64,000 nucleotides of DNA, taken from the NCBI GenBank assembly GCA_038118725.1, contig JAYOIK010000018.1, positions 1-64,000 on the forward strand. The letters run 5' to 3'. Below the pieces are notes generated by a model. That model was not told where the DNA came from. It ran no database searches and was given only the letters and a program-made list of their open reading frames with translations. Source of the DNA: JADHLJ01 sp038118725 (lineage in GTDB: Bacteria > Pseudomonadota > Alphaproteobacteria > Thalassobaculales > Thalassobaculaceae). Below, in pieces: positions 52,133 to 60,329 of the stretch. The position numbers and the translations under genes were made by a program. Position 1 is the stretch's first letter. Each line of letters opens with the position of its first letter.

Positions 52133-52761
52133 GACGCGGTTTTCCGAAGATTGGCCTCCAAGGCCTCGATACGGTTCTGGTTGGCGGCGCCGAAACCGGC
52201 GATGCGAAGGAAGTTCGCCAGCAGGCCATAGCCGTGGCGAGAGGCGATGCTTTCGGGGTGAAACTGAACCCCATGGATCGGTCTCTCGGCGTGTCTGAGA
52301 CCCATGATCAGCCCGTCATCGGTTTCCGCCGTCACCACCAAGTCACCCGGCAGGCTGGCCCTGTCGACCACCAGGGAATGATAGCGCGTAGCCTCGAAAC
52401 TCTCGGGAAGACCGGCGAAGATACCGTCGCCCTGGTTGCGCATCTCGCTCATCTTGCCGTGCATGGGTTCCGGCGCGCGGATAACCGTGCCGCCAAAGGC
52501 CTGGCAGATGCATTGATGGCCGAGGCAGACGCCGAGGATGGGCAGGTCGGCGGGGGCTTGGCGGATCAGATCAAGACAGATGCCCGCGCGGTCCGGATCG
52601 CACGGCCCTGGCGAGATGATCACGCCGCTGGGTTTCGAGGCCAACGCGTCGGCGACGCTGATCTTGTCGTTGCGATGGACGTCGACCTCCGCCCCCAACT
52701 CTCCGAGGAAATGCCAGAGATTGTAGGTGAAGCTATCATAATTATCGACTAGTAGAAACAT
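52129..52761 (-). CDS. trpG: Anthranilate synthase glutamine amidotransferase subunit
   Basis: Class I glutamine amidotransferase of 210 residues giving ammonia to TrpE (or PabB). Conserved are LLVDNYDSFTYNLWHFL, ISPGPCDP, the catalytic GVCLGHQCICQAFGG cysteine and GVQFHPESI. ATG 52761 is chosen; an upstream TTG at 52767 is also in frame, and neither has a strong ribosome site. trpE is not in the window; the upstream neighbour is a divergent deacetylase gene, so the promoter must lie in 52762-52908. Confidence 0.94.
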   Translation of the reverse strand: MFLLVDNYDSFTYNLWHFLGELGAEVDVHRNDKISVADALASKPSGVIISPGPCDPDRAGICLDLIRQAPADLPILGVCLGHQCICQAFGGTVIRAPEPMHGKMSEMRNQGDGIFAGLPESFEATRYHSLVVDRASLPGDLVVTAETDDGLIMGLRHAERPIHGVQFHPESIASRHGYGLLANFLRIAGFGAANQNRIEALEANLRKTAS

Positions 52762-52908
52762 TTTCAATCACTTATAGTGCGTTCTTGAGGTTGCGATAGA
52801 GCCGCGTCACCTTCTTATATCAAGTCGGTCGGTGTGGCGGAAGAGAGCGACCTTGTGTAGACACGGCTATCGTCCGCGCGAGGGTCGGGAGAGGCCCCAG
52901 GGGATCCT

Positions 52909-53991
52909 ATGGCGAGACGCGTAAACCATCGGATAAAGGCCGCCCGCCCTAAATCGTCGGGGCGCTTGTCTTGGCGCGTCGGTGGGCTTTTGGGGGCCGC
53001 GGTTCTGGCGTTTTTCGCCGGTATCGGGGTGGGTTTCTTGCTTGGCGACGAAGACCAAGGCGCCGCGTCTCGTCAATCTCGGGAAATCGCCCGCGCCGCG
53101 CCGAGAACTGAACAACAGACCAGCGCGGTAAATCGCGCCTTCGCGCCGCCGCTGGAGAGTCACCGTCATGCGCCGGCGCAAGCGCCACGCCCGACACGCA
53201 TTACCTTGGCGCCGCCGCCGAATCTGGCGCCCGGGATGCCGGAGAACGCCTGGAAGTGGGAGGCAAACGCGCTGCCCTTCACCGTGCCGCCGGGAACGCC
53301 GTTGATCGCGATTGTGCTGGACGACATGGGGCTTGACCGGCGGCGCTCGGAACGCGCGACACGCCTACCAGGACCACTGACCCTGTCTTATCTCAGCTAT
53401 GCCGACGACCTGATCGCCCAGACCGGCGCGGCGCGGGCGCGTGGGCACGAGTTGATGCTGCATCTGCCAATGGAGCCACAGGGCGACGCCGATCCCGGGC
53501 CGGGTGCCCTGTTGATGCGCCTCGGAGATGCCGAACTGCGTGAGCGGATCGACTTCGCGCTGGGTCGGTTTCCCGGTTTTGTCGGGGTCAACAACCACAT
53601 GGGCAGCCGCTTCACGGCGGACCGACGGCGGATGAGCCTTGTGTTTGACGCCATGCGGGCAAGCGGCCATTTGTTTCTCGACAGCCTTACCACCCGCGAC
53701 GCCGTTGCGATGAAGCTCGGGCCCGAGGCCGGCGTGCCGGCGATCGCGCGGGACGTGTTCCTGGACGATGTCGACAGCGAGGACGAGGTTTGGTTCCGCC
53801 TCCTGAAAACCGAGAAGATCGCCGAGGTCAACGGCACCGCGATCGCCATCGGCCACCCCAGGGACGCGACCCTGGCCGTGCTGGAGGACTGGATCGCCGA
53901 GCTCGCGCATCGATCGGCGCGCCTGGCGCCGATCAGCGCGGTGGCCCGGATACGGCTGGGCCGGCATCATCAGGTCATGGTGAAACCGTGA
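52909..53991 (+). CDS. Divergent polysaccharide deacetylase-family protein
   Basis: A 360-residue protein: an N-terminal transmembrane anchor (GLLGAAVLAFFAGIGVGFLL, about 27-46), a proline-rich linker, and a divergent polysaccharide deacetylase (YibQ/DUF610) domain with IAIVLDDMGLD, ELMLHLPMEP, NNHMGSRFTAD and FLDSLTT. The catalytic metal residues are partly conserved. It is likely to act in the periplasm or at the membrane, perhaps on peptidoglycan or other polysaccharide. It overlaps the next gene by 4 bases (GTGA). Confidence 0.88.
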   Translation: MARRVNHRIKAARPKSSGRLSWRVGGLLGAAVLAFFAGIGVGFLLGDEDQGAASRQSREIARAAPRTEQQTSAVNRAFAPPLESHRHAPAQAPRPTRITLAPPPNLAPGMPENAWKWEANALPFTVPPGTPLIAIVLDDMGLDRRRSERATRLPGPLTLSYLSYADDLIAQTGAARARGHELMLHLPMEPQGDADPGPGALLMRLGDAELRERIDFALGRFPGFVGVNNHMGSRFTADRRRMSLVFDAMRASGHLFLDSLTTRDAVAMKLGPEAGVPAIARDVFLDDVDSEDEVWFRLLKTEKIAEVNGTAIAIGHPRDATLAVLEDWIAELAHRSARLAPISAVARIRLGRHHQVMVKP

Positions 53992-54464
53992 CCGGCTTGA
54001 CTTGGAGTTGGCATCGCCTGGGCGAGATGGCGGCGGGGCTGCTGCTGGAGATCCTGCACCTGCGCCAGGACGTCTTCATTCTAGAGCAGGAGTGTTTCTA
54101 CCCGGATATCGACGGCCTCGACCCGATGGCGCACCATCTGGTGGGACGAGACGGCGCGGGGATCATCGTTGCCTATTGCCGGGTATTCGCGCCGGGTGAC
54201 TACTATTCCGAGCCCGCGATCGGTCGGGTCTTGGTGGCGAAATCGGCCCGTGGAACGGGCGCGGCGCGGGCGATGATGGAAGAGGCGCATCGATACGGGC
54301 GCGAAACCTTCGGCGCGGACGCGGCTCGACTGAACGCCCAGGCACATCTCCAGGGCTTTTACGAGAGCCTCGGCTATTCAGTCGTCAGGGGGCCGTATGA
54401 CGAAGACGGCATTCCACACATGGAAATGCTCCGGACCGGCGATGCGCGAGAAACCGCGACATGA
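53988..54464 (+). CDS. GNAT-family N-acetyltransferase (ElaA type)
   Basis: A 158-residue GNAT acetyltransferase of the ElaA type: LLEILHLRQDVFILEQECFY and DIDGLDPMAHHLVG near the N-terminus and the acetyl-CoA loop IGRVLVAKSARGTGAARAMM. GTG 53988 overlaps the stop of the upstream gene by 4 bases; the ORF remains open to 53790 inside it, which is rejected. Substrate unknown. It is followed by an ATGA overlap into the next gene. Confidence 0.88.
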   Translation: MTGLTWSWHRLGEMAAGLLLEILHLRQDVFILEQECFYPDIDGLDPMAHHLVGRDGAGIIVAYCRVFAPGDYYSEPAIGRVLVAKSARGTGAARAMMEEAHRYGRETFGADAARLNAQAHLQGFYESLGYSVVRGPYDEDGIPHMEMLRTGDARETAT

Positions 54465-55561
54465 CGCCCGCGTCAAGGACTCCGATGCTGGATACCTTTC
54501 TGGTCCTGTCGATCGGCGAGCTTGGAACCAACGTCCTGGAGGCGGTCGCGCGAAGCGGGCTGTTCCGGCGTATCGTGGTGGCCAGCCGCTCCGGCGCCAA
54601 GGCCCAGGCGCGGGCCAACGCCACCCGGATCGGCGCCGGCCTCGACGGCTTTTTCCCGGTTCTGGAGGCGGTGGAACTTGATTTCAACGATCCGGCCTGC
54701 GTCGCGATCCTCAGATCCGTCAATCCCGACGTGATCTTCAGCGCGCCTTCGTTGCGACCGTGGTGGCGCACGGAAGACCCGGCGACCGGAGCGCTCCCCT
54801 TCGCCGCCTTGATGAGCCTGCACCTGGCCCCGATGGCGGTTTTGCGCGAGCGGATGGCCGATGCGGGCTTACCCGGTCTCTGGATCGGCGCCTCCTTTCC
54901 CGATGTCATCAATGCCTGCCTCGTCCGCTCGGGCTTCGGTCCGGATTGCGGTGTCGGCAATGTTCAGGAGCCGATTCCCAAGATCCAATACGGTGTCGCC
55001 GAGACGGTCGGTGCCGATCCGAGTGATGTCGATATCCGGTTGGTGGCTCAGCATGCCTTCGAGTACTACGTTATGCGCGAGGAGCCGTCCGAGACCTTGC
55101 CGCCCTATCTACTCGAGGCGAGGGTGAGGGGCCGCGATGTCAGCGACATCGCCGACGCGGTGCTGCGCGAGCCGTTTCCGTTTCCCTATGACCTGCATTT
55201 CAATCGGGTAACCGCCTCGGCCTGTCTCGCGGCGCTGCGTGCCTTCGCCGAGCCGGGGCCGACCCGCGCGCACCTGCCGGGTATCCTGGGGCTGCCGGGC
55301 GGCTACCCCGTGGTCATCGACGGAAAATCCATCAGCCTCGATCTTGCGGAGGCATGGAGCCGCGAGGAAGCCGTCGCGGCCAACGAAGCCTCGCTACCCT
55401 GGGACGGGATCGCGGCGATCGAGGCGGACGGCGCGGTGATATTCACGGACGAGACGTCGCGCGCCTTGCGCGATTTGACGGGCCGGTCCATGGACGGTGT
55501 CGACGTGGCAAGCGCCGGGGGGCAGGCGGCGGTGGTTCTCGACGCGCTGCCGAATACCTGA
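54461..55561 (+). CDS. Saccharopine dehydrogenase-like NAD(P)-binding protein
   Basis: A 366-residue protein with an N-terminal Rossmann-like start (LVLSIGELGTNVLEAVA, RIVVASRS) and DPACVAILRSVNPDVIFSAP, the style of saccharopine dehydrogenase-like or related sugar/amino-acid reductases. No closer family is recognised. It is in a tight run with the GNAT gene (4-base overlap) and is followed by hydantoinase subunits, so it may act in the same pathway. It ends in a 13-bp repeat duplicated across its stop codon. Confidence 0.6.
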   Translation: MTPASRTPMLDTFLVLSIGELGTNVLEAVARSGLFRRIVVASRSGAKAQARANATRIGAGLDGFFPVLEAVELDFNDPACVAILRSVNPDVIFSAPSLRPWWRTEDPATGALPFAALMSLHLAPMAVLRERMADAGLPGLWIGASFPDVINACLVRSGFGPDCGVGNVQEPIPKIQYGVAETVGADPSDVDIRLVAQHAFEYYVMREEPSETLPPYLLEARVRGRDVSDIADAVLREPFPFPYDLHFNRVTASACLAALRAFAEPGPTRAHLPGILGLPGGYPVVIDGKSISLDLAEAWSREEAVAANEASLPWDGIAAIEADGAVIFTDETSRALRDLTGRSMDGVDVASAGGQAAVVLDALPNT

Positions 55562-55579
55562 CCCAGATACCTGACCCAA
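55554..55579. repeat. Short 13-bp tandem duplication spanning a stop codon
   Basis: ATACCTGACCCAG (55554-55566) and ATACCTGACCCAA (55567-55579) are adjacent and are followed by ATACCCGG. The first copy contains the TGA stop (55559-55561) of the upstream gene. It probably arose by slippage and leaves the reading frame of the gene unaffected. Confidence 0.6.
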
Positions 55580-55685
55580 ATACCCGGCGACGGATCAATC
55601 CGCCCTTGAGGCGCACGCCGCTTGACGCGGCCCGGTGCCCCGCGCAAACAATCCGGGAGTCCCCGCCGATCCGGCGTTAGGGGCG

Positions 55686-55856
55686 TCTGGATTGGGGCCC
55701 TCTGGATTGGGGCCCTCTGGATTGGGGCCCTCTGNNNNNNNNNNNNNNNNNNNNNNNNNNNNNNNNNNNNNNNNNNNNNNNNNNNNNNNNNNNNNNNNNN
55801 NNNNNNNNNNNNNNNNNNNNNNNNNNNNNNNNNNATTGGGGCCCTCTGGATTGGGG
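55686..55856. repeat. 15-bp tandem repeat in the hyuA leader, with gap
   Basis: Units of TCTGGATTGGGGCCC run perfectly through 55686-55730 (three units plus TCTG), are interrupted by 100 N, and continue at 55835-55856 to TCTGGATTGGGG. The last unit runs into the ribosome-binding sequence of the hyuA start at 55863. The true number of units is unknown. A unit of 15 bases keeps frame, and the region is open on the plus strand as Gly-Leu-Gly-Pro-Ser repeats, but the real hyuA start lies after it. Confidence 0.85.
55735..55834. other. Assembly gap (100 N) within the tandem repeat
   Basis: Exactly 100 Ns, the conventional placeholder for a gap of unknown size. It interrupts the 15-bp repeat, whose identical units explain why assembly failed here. 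Confidence 0.95.
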
Positions 55857-55862
55857 AATGCC

Positions 55863-57905
55863 ATGGGATACCGGGTCGGGGTCGACATCGGCGGGACATT
55901 CACGGATTTCTGTGTGTTCGACGAGGATAGTGGGACGCTGGAAACCTTGAAGGTGCTCTCGCGCCCGGACCGGCCGGGGGCCGAGGTGACCACCGGTCTC
56001 GCCGAGATCACCGAGAGATATGGGATCAAGCCCGCCGAAGTGTCCTATTTCACCCACGGCACGACGGTCGGTGTTAACACGGTGATCCAGCGCAAGGGCA
56101 CCGCGCTTTGCCTGTTCACCACCGAGAATTTCGAGGACGTGCTCGAGGTCGCGCGTCTGAAGATGCCCGATCCCTATGATCTATTTTCCGCCCGTCCGGA
56201 ACCCTTGGTGACCCGGGACCGGGTTTTCGGAATCAAGGAGCGGATCCTGGTTGACGGCTCGGTGGACATGCCGGTGGACGAGGACAGCGTGCTGGAAGCG
56301 ATCAAGGGCGTGCGCGCCGTCGGTGGCGAGGCGGTGGTGGTGGCGCTGCTGCACGCCTATCGCAACTCCGAGCATGAGCGTTGGGTCGCCGGGATCATCC
56401 GGTCCGAGGCGCCGGAACTCGACGTGATCCTGGCGAGCGAGGTGTGGCCCGTCATTCGCGAGTATGAGCGCACGGTGACCGCCGTGGTCGCGGGCTATGT
56501 CCAGCCTCGGGTCGCGTTTTATCTCGGTGCCCTGCAAGAGGCCTTGGCCAAGGCGGGCGTTCCCGCCGAGGCGATGATCACCAAGTCGAACGGCGGGGTG
56601 ATGACCGCCGAGGCCGGCAAGACCGACTGCGCCCAGATACTTTTATCCGGCACCGCGTCCGGCGTGATCGGGGCCGCCAGCGTCGCCCGCCAGACCGGCG
56701 CCAAGGCGGCGATGAGCTTGGATATCGGCGGCACCAGCGCCGACGTCGCGGTGATCATGAACGGCGAGCCGAGCTATGGCGTCGGCGAGGTCATCGGCGA
56801 GTTTCCAATCCATATCCCGACGGTCTCGGTAACCTCGATCGGCGAGGGCGGGGGCTCGATCGCCTGGGTCGACGGCCAAGGACTTCTCAAGGTGGGGCCA
56901 GAGAGCGCCGGCTCGACTCCCGGCCCGGCCTGCTATGGTCGAGGCGGCGAGCGCGCGACGATCACCGACGCGCTGGTCGTGCTCGGCTTCCTCGGGAACG
57001 CGGCGCTCGGCTATAGCGCCGTGCGCATGGAGCCGGAGCGGGCACGCGCGGCGGTTGGAGAGATCGCCGACCAGTTGTCCATGGGGCTGGAGGAAACCGC
57101 CGAGGCGATCGTGCGCGTCGCGGTCTCCGGCATGTATTTGGAGGTCAGCAAGCTGGTCTCGCGCCATGGCATCGATCCGCGCGAGCTTTCGCTGATCGCC
57201 TTTGGCGGCGCCGGCCCGATGCTGGCCTGCTGGTTGGCGCGGGAATTGGATATGCGCGAGGTGGTGGTGCCCCGGGTGCCCGGCGTGCTGAGCGCCTTCG
57301 GAGGGCTGATCGCCGATATCAAGAACGACTTCATCCAAACCGTGTATCTGGATCTCGACCAGGGCGCGGTCGAGACCATGCAGCAGGGCTTCGGCGACCT
57401 CGCGCGCCGCGCCATGCGCTGGATCAGGGAAGAGCAGGGCTTCGAGGAGGATGTCTCCATGTTCCCCTCGGCCGATATCCGTTATCGCGGCCAGTCCTAC
57501 GAGATCGACACCCCCATCGACGCCGCTTGGATCGAGACGGGGGATGTCGCCGCGATCGCCGAGGCTTTCCACCGCCAGCACGAGGCGCTTTACGATCACG
57601 CTGACCCCGAGGCCGAATTGCAGGTCATCAATTTGCGTCTCGTCGTGACCGGTCAGCCGCCGAAACCGGTCTTCGCGCCGGCCCCGAAGGCAGATGGCGA
57701 GATCGTCGCCGGGGGGCGGGCCGAAGTGTTCCTTGATGGCGCGAAACGTGAGGCGGAGGTGTTCGCCCGCGCCGACATGGCCGCCGGGCATCGGATCGCG
57801 GGCCCCGCCATCGTTACCCAGGACGACTGCACGACCTGTGTCCTGGCGGGTTACCGGGGCCGGGTGGACGAAGCGGGTAATCTCATTCTAGCGCGGGGGG
57901 ACTAG
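55863..57905 (+). CDS. Hydantoinase/oxoprolinase subunit A (second copy)
   Basis: A 680-residue HyuA/OplA-type subunit. Motifs: RVGVDIGGTFTDFCV at the start, THGTTVGVNTVIQRKG, SLDIGGTSADVAVI and GGGSIAWVDGQGLLKVGPES. It is the same length as the first copy (9199-11241) but diverged in sequence, so the pairs are paralogous rather than recently duplicated. ATG 55863 has GGGGA seven bases upstream, supplied by the last repeat unit. Subunit B follows 3 bases after its stop. Confidence 0.92.
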   Translation: MGYRVGVDIGGTFTDFCVFDEDSGTLETLKVLSRPDRPGAEVTTGLAEITERYGIKPAEVSYFTHGTTVGVNTVIQRKGTALCLFTTENFEDVLEVARLKMPDPYDLFSARPEPLVTRDRVFGIKERILVDGSVDMPVDEDSVLEAIKGVRAVGGEAVVVALLHAYRNSEHERWVAGIIRSEAPELDVILASEVWPVIREYERTVTAVVAGYVQPRVAFYLGALQEALAKAGVPAEAMITKSNGGVMTAEAGKTDCAQILLSGTASGVIGAASVARQTGAKAAMSLDIGGTSADVAVIMNGEPSYGVGEVIGEFPIHIPTVSVTSIGEGGGSIAWVDGQGLLKVGPESAGSTPGPACYGRGGERATITDALVVLGFLGNAALGYSAVRMEPERARAAVGEIADQLSMGLEETAEAIVRVAVSGMYLEVSKLVSRHGIDPRELSLIAFGGAGPMLACWLARELDMREVVVPRVPGVLSAFGGLIADIKNDFIQTVYLDLDQGAVETMQQGFGDLARRAMRWIREEQGFEEDVSMFPSADIRYRGQSYEIDTPIDAAWIETGDVAAIAEAFHRQHEALYDHADPEAELQVINLRLVVTGQPPKPVFAPAPKADGEIVAGGRAEVFLDGAKREAEVFARADMAAGHRIAGPAIVTQDDCTTCVLAGYRGRVDEAGNLILARGD

Positions 57906-57908
57906 GAC

Positions 57909-59903
57909 ATGGCGATTGACCGGGTGACCTTGGAGGTCCTGAAGAACCATTGCCGCGCCACCGCCGAGAGCATGGCCTATACGCTGTACCGGACCGCGCA
58001 TTCGACCTTCGTGAAGGAGACCGAGGACTTCACCACCGGGCTCACCACGCCCGAGGGCGAGACCTTCGCGACCCCGGTGGAGCTCGGCGCAACCTGGTTC
58101 GTCGGCCTTAACTACAAGACCGTCATCGAGATGATCGACCATTATGACGAGGGCGACATCTGCATGACCAATGATCCCTATAGTGGTCATGTCTGTACCC
58201 ATTCGCCGGACATGCACGCCTGGAAACCGGTGTTTCACGAGGGCGAGATCGTCTGCTTCGTGGTGGGTCATATTCACAACACGGATGTCGGCGGCGCGGT
58301 CCCGGCGAGCATCTCGCGTACACTCTCCGAGGTGCATCAGGAAGGGATCCGCATCCCGCCGTCGAAGATCGTGCGCAAGGGCGAATTCAATCAAGATCTG
58401 CTCGATGTCATGTTCGCCAATGTGCGGATGCCGGAGCAGAATTGGGGTGACCTGAAGGCGCAGATCGCCGCAATGAACACCGGCGAGCGGCGGGTCCACG
58501 AAATGATCGAGAAATTCGGTGTCGAGGTGTTCAAGGAGGGCATCCGCGACCTGCTCGACTATGCCGAGGCACAGGCCCGCGAGATCGTCGCCAGCCTGCC
58601 GGACGGAGATTATTTTTTCGCCGACTACATGGACGAGGACGCGCCCGACGGCTTTCCCTGCCGCCTGGCGCTGACCGCTCGGATTCGGGGGGAGACGGTG
58701 GAACTCGACTTCACCGGGAGCGACCCGCAGATCGAATCATCGATCAACATGCCCACCGGCGGTCAGCAGCGGCACGCGCTGTTGATGGTCGGCTTGGTTT
58801 ACGTGCTTTATTCCCTCGATACGCGTCTGTTTTTGAATTCCGGGGTCTGCCGGGTGGCGAGTTCTGTGTTGCCGGAGGGGACGATCGTCAACCCGCATTT
58901 TCCGGCGGCCGTGGGCTTGCGAACGCTCTCGGTGCAGCGGCTGATGGGCGTGATTTTCGGCGCCTTCGTGCAAGCCGCCCCGGATCGTCTTCCGTCCTGC
59001 CCGGCCAGCGGCGGGCCGATCATGAACGTCAATACCATCGATAACCGTACCGGGCGGCGGGTGGTCGCGGCGATCGGCCCGATCACCGGCGGCGCCGGCG
59101 GCGATCCCTGGCGCGACGGGGCCGAGGGGTCGGGCGCGAATTCCTCGTTCCTCAAGAACACGCCGGTGGAGATTAACGAAGCCGAGGTACCGATCAAGAT
59201 CCAGCGCTATGGCCTGACCCCGGATTCCGGCGGCCCGGGCAAGCATCGCGGCGGCCTGGCGATCGAGATGCGCTTTCAGGCCCAGGCGCCAAATACCAGG
59301 GTTACCGCCCGCAACATGGATCGCAGCCGGTTTTCTTCCTGGGGCGTTCTGAAGGGCCGCGCCGGCGGGTTGTCGAGCTTCATCCTCAACCCCGGGTCGA
59401 ACCGAGAGAAGAACCTGGGCAATGTCGATTTTCTCAGCATCGACCCCTGCGACGTGGTGCATGTCGCCAGCGGCGGGGCCGGAGGCTGGGGCGACCCGCT
59501 GGAGCGTGATCCGGAACTCGTGCGCCGCGATGTCGCGCGAGGATTTGTTTCACCCGCCGCCGCGCTTTCGGAATACGGCGTGGTGCTCGGGAATGGCGGC
59601 TGGGACGCCGATGCCACCGTGGCCAAGCGCGCGGAAATCGCGGCGGCGCGCGCGGGGGATGACGACTTCTTCGACGTCGGCGTTGATCGCGCCGGCTTCG
59701 AGGAGGTCTGGACGCGCGAGAACTATGACGTGTTGACCGAGCTTCTCGCGGCAACGCCGGTGCATTGGCGGTTTTTCGTCAAGCACCGGATCTTCGAGGC
59801 GATCGAAAGCGCCGAGACCATCGCAAGCGGGGAAGCGGTCAGGGCCTGCTACGACCGCGTCGTCGAGGAGTTCCCGCAACTGCGCGCGGCCCTGGCGGGT
59901 TAG
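57909..59903 (+). CDS. Hydantoinase/oxoprolinase subunit B (second copy)
   Basis: A 664-residue HyuB/OplB-type subunit, longer than the first copy by about 107 residues owing to a C-terminal addition after about 590. Conserved are MTNDPYSGHVCTHSPDM, VGHIHNTDVGGAV, IDLTESDPQ-type LDFTGSDPQIESS and GGAGGDPW. It probably acts with the adjacent A subunit on a cyclic imide or 5-oxoproline-like compound with ATP. The tail has no recognised domain. Confidence 0.9.
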   Translation: MAIDRVTLEVLKNHCRATAESMAYTLYRTAHSTFVKETEDFTTGLTTPEGETFATPVELGATWFVGLNYKTVIEMIDHYDEGDICMTNDPYSGHVCTHSPDMHAWKPVFHEGEIVCFVVGHIHNTDVGGAVPASISRTLSEVHQEGIRIPPSKIVRKGEFNQDLLDVMFANVRMPEQNWGDLKAQIAAMNTGERRVHEMIEKFGVEVFKEGIRDLLDYAEAQAREIVASLPDGDYFFADYMDEDAPDGFPCRLALTARIRGETVELDFTGSDPQIESSINMPTGGQQRHALLMVGLVYVLYSLDTRLFLNSGVCRVASSVLPEGTIVNPHFPAAVGLRTLSVQRLMGVIFGAFVQAAPDRLPSCPASGGPIMNVNTIDNRTGRRVVAAIGPITGGAGGDPWRDGAEGSGANSSFLKNTPVEINEAEVPIKIQRYGLTPDSGGPGKHRGGLAIEMRFQAQAPNTRVTARNMDRSRFSSWGVLKGRAGGLSSFILNPGSNREKNLGNVDFLSIDPCDVVHVASGGAGGWGDPLERDPELVRRDVARGFVSPAAALSEYGVVLGNGGWDADATVAKRAEIAAARAGDDDFFDVGVDRAGFEEVWTRENYDVLTELLAATPVHWRFFVKHRIFEAIESAETIASGEAVRACYDRVVEEFPQLRAALAG

Positions 59904-59935
59904 TGCGCGCGGCCAGTGGTTGCGCGGTGTTGGAA

Positions 59936-60170
59936 GGCCCTGCCTTTCGCCAGGGCGACGGGAGACAAAGGTTGTCAGTGAGTGGCGTTGTCGATCCCGC
60001 ATCCCCGCATCTCCGCATCCCCGAGGTGTCCGATGCCGGCCGGCGGAAATGAATCAACGTGTTGACCGCTGCGTCGCCCTGGCGAAAGGCAGGGCCTGCG
60101 GAGTTGGAGGCGCGATTTGGCGGTTGCCGCTGCGTACTCCAATCGCGTGGCCTGACTTTCGCCAGGGTGA
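59936..60170. repeat. REP-like palindrome cluster with a perfect 24-bp inverted pair
   Basis: The 426 bases 59904-60329 carry no gene. GGCCCTGCCTTTCGCCAGGG with its CGAC end (59936-59959) is exactly repeated in reverse at 60073-60096 (24 of 24). A third, imperfect copy lies at 60149-60170 (CTGACTTTCGCCAGGGTGA). Each is a CCTGGC/GCAGG palindrome like those at 22125-22585 and 50934-51042. Confidence 0.88.
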
Positions 60171-60329
60171 TTGTCAGGGTGTTTAAGGACCGAGACTAGC
60201 GCCCGGGGTGCCGAGGCGATAACCGATCCCGTCCTTGTTCTTCGCGAATGGATACGCGAGACGGCTCGTCAAGCGCGTCGAGATGTCTAAACTGCGGGCG
60301 GATGAACCGCAGCAGACGCGAGCCGATAA

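Noticed and set aside
55635..55862. N-terminal Gly-Leu-Gly-Pro-Ser repeat extension of hyuA
   Set aside because: The frame is open through the tandem repeat, but the family start and a ribosome site lie at 55863, so the repeat is probably untranslated leader.
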